A DNA stretch of 64,000 bases from a virus, in the IMG/VR virus record IMGVR_UViG_3300005099_000065, positions 1 through 64,000 of that record; one strand, given 5' to 3'. The stretch's first letter is position 1. Every line of letters begins with the position of its first letter. The notes under the pieces were generated by a model. It did no database searches and was not told the DNA's origin. It saw only the letters and a program-made list of their open reading frames with translations. A program made the translations under genes and the position numbers. Below, piece after piece: positions 58,839 to 64,000 of the stretch.

Positions 58839-61350
58839 ATTGTTCGAGGGCGAACCAGATTGCATGAAGTGTGGATTGTATCGAGGGATTAAGTCTCCAC
58901 GTATGTCTTACACTGGTAAGGGTGAGAAAGGAGTGTTGATAGTGGCGGAAGCGCCAGGTAAGACAGAAGATGAGCAAGGGGTGCAGTTGGTGGGGCGAGC
59001 TGGTCAATATTTTCGTTCTGTTTTGAAAAGTTATGGTTGGGATTTGGACAGGGATTGCTGGAAAATCAATGCTGTGAACTGTTATTGTTCTCACAAACCA
59101 ACCAGAACGCAAATTTCGTGTTGTCGACCAATGGTTGAAAGAGCTATTAAGGAATGTCGTCCACGTTACATTTGGTTGTTGGGGGAATGTGCCATAGCTA
59201 GCTTTTTTTCATGTTATTTCGGTGATTGTTCTCCCACTTTGTGGAGAAAGTTTTGCATTCCTGACAGACGTTACAAATGTTGGGTAATTCCTTTGTTTCA
59301 TCCCAGCTTTGTGATTCGGAATGAGAAGGATAAAGGGTTGAGTATGACGTTTGAGAGAGATGTGGGTTGGGCTATTCGTCAAAGTGAAAAGGAGCGAACA
59401 TGGATTGATTTCTCTCCCGAATCTCAAATAAACATATTGTTGAGTGAGGCTGATGTGATATTGAAGTTGAAGGATTTGAAACAAAGTGATTTGATAGCCT
59501 TCGATTACGAAACCACAGGACTGAAACCATTTGCACAAGGTCATCGGATTATTAGTGTGGCAGTGAGTAATGGAAAAGAAACTTTTGTTTTTCCTTTTCA
59601 GCATCGGGCTTCTCCATGGCTGAATGACGAATCGATAAAGCATGAATGGACGAACATTTTGCTCGAGTCCAAAATCAAAAAAATAGCTCACAATGTTTCA
59701 TTCGAGGATTTATGGAGTCGTGTGATATTGAATTTAGATGAGGTGAAGGGATGGTTTTGGGACACGAAGTTGGTGGCTCATCTTTTGGACAATCGCAAGG
59801 ATTTGACTCATTTGAAGTTTTTGGCTTTCGTTAATTGGGGTTTGGTTTGGACAGAGAAAGTGAAACCTTATTTGGGTGGCGCTTCATCTAACGAATTCAA
59901 TAAGTTGGAAAAAGTGAATTTGAAGGATTTGTGTCTTTACAATGGGATTGATGCTTTGATGACTTGGAAAATTTTTGAAAAGCAATTTGACGAGCTGAAG
60001 CATCGTCCCAAGTTGAAATCGGCTTTTGATTTGTTTTTCAAGGGTCAGTTGGTCTTGTCCAAGTGTACTAGCAGAGGGTTGAAGGTGGATTTGCAATATT
60101 ATGAGAAGCAATGCAAGAGAGCTCAACGCAACATAGACAGATTGGTTCACGAGCTTCTTCACGACGAGAGCGCTAAGAGGTTTGAGCAAAAGTACAAGAA
60201 ACAAATAGATTTGAGATCAGCTTTGGATTTGAGAAGGTTGTTTTTTTACGTGAAAAAATATCAACCTTTCAAAGTCACATCCAAGACCAATCCCAGCGTT
60301 GATCAAGAGTCACTGGAATATTTTCAAGAGGAATACCAAGACACTTTTGCCGAAAAGCTTTTGGTTTTGAGAAAATGGGAGAAAATCAATTCCACATATT
60401 TGTCGGGGATTATGAAAGAAGCAGTGAATGGCAAAGTACATCCCTTCTTTTCATTGGCCACATCTCGTTCATATCGTTCATCTTCTCATTCTCCCAATTT
60501 TCAAAACATTCCTGTGAGAGATGAGTTAGCTAAAAAAATTGTCAGAAGGGGAATCATAGCCCACAAAGGTTGGCAATTGATGGAGGTGGATTACAGCGGA
60601 ATTGAGGTGAGAATTGGAGCTTGTTACCACAAAGACAAAAATATGATCGAATACATTTGTAATCCAGATTCAGATATGCATAGAGATTGCGCAGCAGACA
60701 TTTGGTTGTTGGACAAAAATGATGTGACAAAGGAGCTTAGGTTTTATGCAAAAAACCAATGGGTGTTTCCTCAGTTTTATGGTGATTGGTATGGGAGATG
60801 CGCTGAGAAATTGTGGAGAGTTTGTCGACATTTGAAATTGAAAAATGGAATGAAAGTGGAGGATTGGATAAAGACCAAAGGCATAACTTGTTTTGATGAT
60901 TTTGTTCAGCATTGCAAACAAATGGAAGACAAGTTTTGGAACCAGCGCTTTCGGGGATATCAACAATGGAAGGAGGAGATGTGGGAATTTTATTTGAGAA
61001 AAGGTTATGTGGAGACATTTTTCGGTTTTCGTTTCACGGGCTATATGGATTTTAAGAGAGTGAACAATTATCCAATTCAAGCCACTGCTTTTCATTGTTT
61101 GTTGTGGAGTTTGATTCAGATAGAGAGTGAGTTGAAATCCAATGGAATGAGAACCAAAATTTTAGGTGAAATTCATGACAGCATTATATTTGAGGTTTGG
61201 CCACCAGAGAGAGAACAAGTGATACAATTGGTGAGGGAGGTGATGACCCAAAGGATTAGGAAACAACACGATTGGATTATTGTGCCTTTGGACATAGATA
61301 TAGAAATTGCACCAGTTGGAGGAAGTTGGGATGAAAAACAATCAATTTAA
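58828..61350 (+). CDS. Family A DNA polymerase with N-terminal uracil-DNA-glycosylase-like domain
   Basis: 840 residues. Domain 1 (1-190): C12-x2-C15, AEAPG (40-44), VGRAG (55-59), C85 and C99, HPS (158-160), the complete pattern of 4Fe-4S family-4 UDGs. Domain 2 (about 220-400): 3'-5' exonuclease with D226-x-E228 (FDYET), HNVSFEDLW and Y-x3-D375. Domain 3: polymerase motif A EVDYSGIEVR (D588), motif B KNQWVFPQFYG, motif C EIHDS (D784). Whether the UDG domain cuts uracil or only recognises it cannot be told. The main phage replicase. Confidence 0.85.
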   Translation: MKLKLFEGEPDCMKCGLYRGIKSPRMSYTGKGEKGVLIVAEAPGKTEDEQGVQLVGRAGQYFRSVLKSYGWDLDRDCWKINAVNCYCSHKPTRTQISCCRPMVERAIKECRPRYIWLLGECAIASFFSCYFGDCSPTLWRKFCIPDRRYKCWVIPLFHPSFVIRNEKDKGLSMTFERDVGWAIRQSEKERTWIDFSPESQINILLSEADVILKLKDLKQSDLIAFDYETTGLKPFAQGHRIISVAVSNGKETFVFPFQHRASPWLNDESIKHEWTNILLESKIKKIAHNVSFEDLWSRVILNLDEVKGWFWDTKLVAHLLDNRKDLTHLKFLAFVNWGLVWTEKVKPYLGGASSNEFNKLEKVNLKDLCLYNGIDALMTWKIFEKQFDELKHRPKLKSAFDLFFKGQLVLSKCTSRGLKVDLQYYEKQCKRAQRNIDRLVHELLHDESAKRFEQKYKKQIDLRSALDLRRLFFYVKKYQPFKVTSKTNPSVDQESLEYFQEEYQDTFAEKLLVLRKWEKINSTYLSGIMKEAVNGKVHPFFSLATSRSYRSSSHSPNFQNIPVRDELAKKIVRRGIIAHKGWQLMEVDYSGIEVRIGACYHKDKNMIEYICNPDSDMHRDCAADIWLLDKNDVTKELRFYAKNQWVFPQFYGDWYGRCAEKLWRVCRHLKLKNGMKVEDWIKTKGITCFDDFVQHCKQMEDKFWNQRFRGYQQWKEEMWEFYLRKGYVETFFGFRFTGYMDFKRVNNYPIQATAFHCLLWSLIQIESELKSNGMRTKILGEIHDSIIFEVWPPEREQVIQLVREVMTQRIRKQHDWIIVPLDIDIEIAPVGGSWDEKQSI

Positions 61351-62293
61351 CGAGGAAGTTTTGTATTTGAAGTACAGACCCAAGGATTTCGATGAGTTTG
61401 TGGGAAATGAATCCACTGTAGAGTCTTTGAGGTCTGTGTTGGAAAGAGGAAATCCTCCTCATGCTTTTTTGTTTTACGGTCCCACAGGTTGCGGGAAAAC
61501 CACTCTGGCTAGGATTGTGAAAAAATATTTGGATTGTGGTGATCGAGATTTTCATGAGTACAACGTGGCAAATGTAAGAGGTATTGACACTATTAGGGAG
61601 ATTTTGAACCAAATGTGGTATGCGCCTGTCGGTGGTCGTTCTAAGATATATTTGTTAGATGAATGCCATGCTTTGACCCGTGATGCTCAAAATGCTTTAT
61701 TGAAGGCATTGGAAGACACTCCAAGCCATGTGTATTTTATTTTGTGCACGACAGAACCACAAAGACTTCTTCAGACCATTCGCAATCGTTGTACTCCATT
61801 TGAGGTTTCAAGGTTAGCTCGTCCTAAGATGTTGAGGCTTTTGAAAAGAGTGTCAGAAGCTGAGGGTTTGAATTTGGATAGCCGATTTTTGGGTCAAATA
61901 GCCACAATGAGTGAGGGATCTCCTCGAGCTGCTTTGGTGTTGTTGGATGGAGTGAAAGATTTACAAGATGAAAATGATATCGAGAAGTTTTTGCAATCTC
62001 AAGTTCCAGATGAGATGAAGTTTCAAGACCTCGTTCGTGTGTTGTTGGATTATCGTTTGTCTTCCCCAGCTAGATGGAAGGAAGTGAGTCGTTTTCTCTC
62101 TACCACTCGTGAGGATCCTGAGAAACTGAGAAGAGCTTTGATGCATTATCTGGCTAAGGTGTTGTTGAACCAACCCAATGTTCAATTGGCTAGATTGTTG
62201 GAATGTTTGATGAATGGGGATGTGAGGGATGCTGGATGGCCAGGATTGGTGTATTGTTTGTTTGTGGGAAATTTTTTTGCTCCACAAAAATAG
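61331..62293 (+). CDS. Clamp loader subunit (RFC/DnaX-like AAA+ ATPase)
   Basis: 320 residues from ATG 61331 behind GGAGG; overlaps the polymerase by 20 bases. Starts with LKYRPKDFDEFVGN, Walker A GPTGCGKT (50-57), Walker B LLDECH (108-113), NRCTPFE as sensor-like SRC region, sensor 2 EGSPRAAL. Loads the clamp at 57735. A single loader gene as in T4 gp44-like systems; no second (gp62-like) gene is identified. Confidence 0.8.
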   Translation: MKNNQFNEEVLYLKYRPKDFDEFVGNESTVESLRSVLERGNPPHAFLFYGPTGCGKTTLARIVKKYLDCGDRDFHEYNVANVRGIDTIREILNQMWYAPVGGRSKIYLLDECHALTRDAQNALLKALEDTPSHVYFILCTTEPQRLLQTIRNRCTPFEVSRLARPKMLRLLKRVSEAEGLNLDSRFLGQIATMSEGSPRAALVLLDGVKDLQDENDIEKFLQSQVPDEMKFQDLVRVLLDYRLSSPARWKEVSRFLSTTREDPEKLRRALMHYLAKVLLNQPNVQLARLLECLMNGDVRDAGWPGLVYCLFVGNFFAPQK

Positions 62294-62318
62294 CGCTATA
62301 ATATAACAGGAGGGTAAA

Positions 62319-62825
62319 ATGGATTTGAAGAAAAAAGCTGAGGAGCATTTGAGGGTAGATCCTTTTAGCTTGGTGGAGGATTGGGAACAACAGCCACATT
62401 TGTTCATGTTTTGGAGTGAAAAGTGGGTGGATGCTGTGTTGGAGAGAGAAAACATTAAGCAACGGCTGGAGGTGTTGAGGGCTAGATTGGATTTGGACAT
62501 ACGCCAAAACCCCGAGTCGTACGGAATTTCCAAAATCACAGAAAGTGTGGTTGATTCTGTAATTAAGCGACATCCCAAGTATCAACAACTGTTGGCTGAA
62601 TACAATCGTTCATGTTCAGAAGTGAATTTTTTGAGCTCAGTTAGAGAAGCATTGAATCATAAGCGTAAGGCTTTGGAAAGCCTGACTCAACTTTGGGTCA
62701 CGGGTTATTATCATCATCCTAGCGCATCCAGAGCCTCAAAAGAAGAAGACGCTATACGCAAAAAGCATTTGGAAGAATTGAATTCAACTATGAAGAGAAT
62801 TTTGAAAAAGGAAGGATTGAAATGA
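62319..62825 (+). CDS. UvsY-like recombination mediator (coiled-coil protein)
   Basis: 168 residues behind GGAGGG, with a TATAAT at 62297-62302. Long amphipathic helices (WVDAVLERENIKQRLEVLRA), then NPESYGISKITE and VIKRHPKYQQL, a helix-turn arrangement like that of the UvsY family and related phage recombination proteins. The basic last helix could contact DNA. Assigned from pattern and position before the ssDNA-binding gene. Confidence 0.45.
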   Translation: MDLKKKAEEHLRVDPFSLVEDWEQQPHLFMFWSEKWVDAVLERENIKQRLEVLRARLDLDIRQNPESYGISKITESVVDSVIKRHPKYQQLLAEYNRSCSEVNFLSSVREALNHKRKALESLTQLWVTGYYHHPSASRASKEEDAIRKKHLEELNSTMKRILKKEGLK

Positions 62826-62956
62826 AGCTGTGGGAATTTGTGCTTTGGGGTGCTGTGATATTGTTTTTCGGTTATTTGGCTTGCAGATTGTGGAGCTTTG
62901 CTGTGTTTCGCAGCTATTTTCAAGTAAGGAGGGAAAGAGATGAGAGGAAAGATTGA
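62822..62956 (+). CDS. Very small membrane protein
   Basis: 44 residues; ATG overlaps the previous stop. One membrane span (LWEFVLWGAVILFFGYLA), then a basic Arg-rich tail ending ERDERKD. It overlaps the next gene by 17 bases and its DNA carries that gene's ribosome site (AAGGAGGG). Unknown role; may hold a replication or recombination protein at the membrane. Confidence 0.45.
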   Translation: MKLWEFVLWGAVILFFGYLACRLWSFAVFRSYFQVRRERDERKD

Positions 62957-63977
62957 CATTAGGAAAATTGATTTGGAGAAAATGAAAGCAGATTTGCTGA
63001 AAAGAACAAAGCTCAGCTATGAAACTAGAGATTTGGGTTCAACCTTCAAAAGTTATTTCAAAAGTGGATTAGATATACCATTTTGGGATTGCAAAGAGGG
63101 GGAACATTTGATTGATATTATCCCTTACATGGCAGGTCCTAACAACCCTCACAGTGAGCCAGGGACCTTTACTTATTTGTTGGATATTTGGGTACACTAC
63201 AATGTGGGAGTGAATGAGGATCAGTACATTTGTTTGGCTAAAACTTACGGCAAGCCCTGTCCTGTGTGCGAGTATTTGAGCAGGATGAGGAGATCTCCTG
63301 AATTTGATTCTGAAGAGTTTTCCAGTTTGAAAGCTAGAAGAAGAGTTATCTACAATATTGTTTGTTATGACGACCCTAGAGAACAATCCAAGGGCGTTCA
63401 GGTTTGGGAGGTGGCTCATTATTTCATGGAGCGTCATTTGTCTGAATTGAGCAAAACTCCTAAGGGAGAACACATTCCATTTTCAAATGTTGGTCTGGAG
63501 GGCAAATCAATTTATTTTCGCAAAAAGGGTAGAGGCGCTGGAAACGTGGAATTTGTGGGTCATCGGTTTGTGGACAGAGAAGAGCCAGTGGAATTGGAAT
63601 TGTTGGAGCAGGTTTATTGTTTGGACGAATTGATTTACATCCCCACATATGAGGAGGTTGAAGAAGCTTTGTATGGGTCGAGGAAAAAGGTTGAAAGAGA
63701 TAAAGAGAAGTTTGAGGAAACAGAAAGGAAGCATTATGAGTATGAAGCAGAATCCGAGGTCGAACCAGAGCCAGAAGAATTGGAACCAGAAGAGCCAGAG
63801 CCAGAGCCAAAACCAAGGCCGAGGTTGGCGTCGAGGAGATCCAAGAGAATAGAATGTCCAGCTGGAGGTAAGTTTGGAATTGATTTTGAGGAGTTTGATG
63901 AGTGTGAATCTTGTGATTTTTATGCAGAGTGTGAAGAAGAGTGGAGGCAAAGGAGGAGGGCAAGAAGGCAAAAATGA
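62940..63977 (+). CDS. Single-stranded DNA-binding protein (T4 gp32-like)
   Basis: 345 residues. C98, C107 and C110 (CLAKTYGKPCPVC), with H71 or H86 as a possible fourth ligand, match the zinc site of gp32-like OB-fold proteins; IDIIPYMAG and WVHYNVG lie in the core strands. The C-terminus (about 260-300) is Glu/Pro repeats, the usual acidic tail for partner binding, then a basic segment and a second Cys group (CPAGGKFG, then CESCDFYAEC). Protects single strands at the fork. Confidence 0.75.
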   Translation: MRGKIDIRKIDLEKMKADLLKRTKLSYETRDLGSTFKSYFKSGLDIPFWDCKEGEHLIDIIPYMAGPNNPHSEPGTFTYLLDIWVHYNVGVNEDQYICLAKTYGKPCPVCEYLSRMRRSPEFDSEEFSSLKARRRVIYNIVCYDDPREQSKGVQVWEVAHYFMERHLSELSKTPKGEHIPFSNVGLEGKSIYFRKKGRGAGNVEFVGHRFVDREEPVELELLEQVYCLDELIYIPTYEEVEEALYGSRKKVERDKEKFEETERKHYEYEAESEVEPEPEELEPEEPEPEPKPRPRLASRRSKRIECPAGGKFGIDFEEFDECESCDFYAECEEEWRQRRRARRQK

Positions 63978-64000
63978 AAGCACCTTTGTTGAACAAGAAA
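63974..64000 (+). CDS. Start of next gene, cut by window end
   Basis: ATG overlaps the stop of the ssDNA-binding gene (ATGA). Reads MKAPLLNKK before the window ends; identity unknown. A RecA/UvsX-like recombinase would be expected after the UvsY-like and SSB genes, but this is inference. Confidence 0.5.

Noticed and set aside
1-64000. tRNA or rRNA genes
   Set aside because: No cloverleaf with a GTTCRA-type T loop or rRNA-like stretch was noticed by reading; a tRNAscan run would be decisive.
1-64000. Integrase, transposase or insertion-sequence genes and att sites
   Set aside because: No tyrosine or serine recombinase motif, DDE motif or terminal inverted repeat pair was found, so no evidence for lysogeny within this window.

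Overview
The window is almost entirely a tailed-bacteriophage genome (or a large prophage or metagenomic phage contig). It holds a capsid and tail module, a terminase, an endolysin and holin, and a complete phage-type replication set. No ribosomal, housekeeping or integrase gene is visible. The DNA is AT-rich, arginine is written mostly AGA, and lysine and glutamate are abundant. Promoters have the bacterial sigma70 form (TTGACT/TATAAT), most genes have strong GGAGG ribosome sites, and TGA is normally a stop, so the host is a bacterium. A host of elevated temperature is possible from the codon use and the family-4-type Fe-S uracil-DNA glycosylase domain, but this is inference. The long tail-tube and tape-measure proteins indicate a long-tailed (siphovirus- or myovirus-like) virion. 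The left and right ends of the window both cut genes.

Layout. (1) 1-13.8 kb, plus strand: head module. It contains a methyltransferase-ligase fusion protein and its partner, a Com-like zinc ribbon, a scaffold-like protein, a decoration protein, the major capsid protein, beta-helix appendage proteins (one interrupted by TGA), a secreted dockerin-like protein, a connector-like protein and a lysis cassette (3-TM holin). (2) 14.1-22.35 kb, plus: an island of five glycosyltransferases, a sugar epimerase and a methyltransferase, led by a near-consensus promoter. (3) 22.35-31 kb, plus: tail tube, two chaperone-like genes, two tandem paralogous tape-measure proteins and tail-completion genes. (4) 31.1-32.6 kb, minus: large terminase alone, divergent from (5) 32.6-39.45 kb, plus: tail tip, hub, fibre and M15-type endolysin. 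(6) 39.45-40.19 kb: a repeat-rich noncoding stretch where transcription converges. (7) 40.19-45.82 kb, minus: small unknowns, PAPS-reductase-like PP-loop enzyme, PilZ protein, SF2 helicase, RmlB-like dehydratase. (8) 45.9-64 kb, plus: DNA methyltransferase, primase, an 830-base palindrome-rich noncoding region (candidate origin or structured RNA), replication initiator-like protein, DnaB-like helicase, then a tightly overlapped operon. This operon encodes two paralogous radical-SAM enzymes, a methyltransferase-like protein, a fold-type-II PLP enzyme, an acyltransferase-like protein, a sliding clamp, a UDG-exonuclease-polymerase A fusion, a clamp loader, a UvsY-like protein and an ssDNA-binding protein.

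How it may work together: the replication set (primase, helicase, clamp, clamp loader, polymerase, SSB) looks self-sufficient. The radical-SAM/PLP/acyltransferase genes inside that operon, with the UDG-domain polymerase, suggest chemical modification of phage DNA or its precursors; this is the best candidate for an undescribed system. A second recurring theme is leaderless expression: five starts lack a leader and sit exactly 8 nt downstream of a -10-like hexamer.
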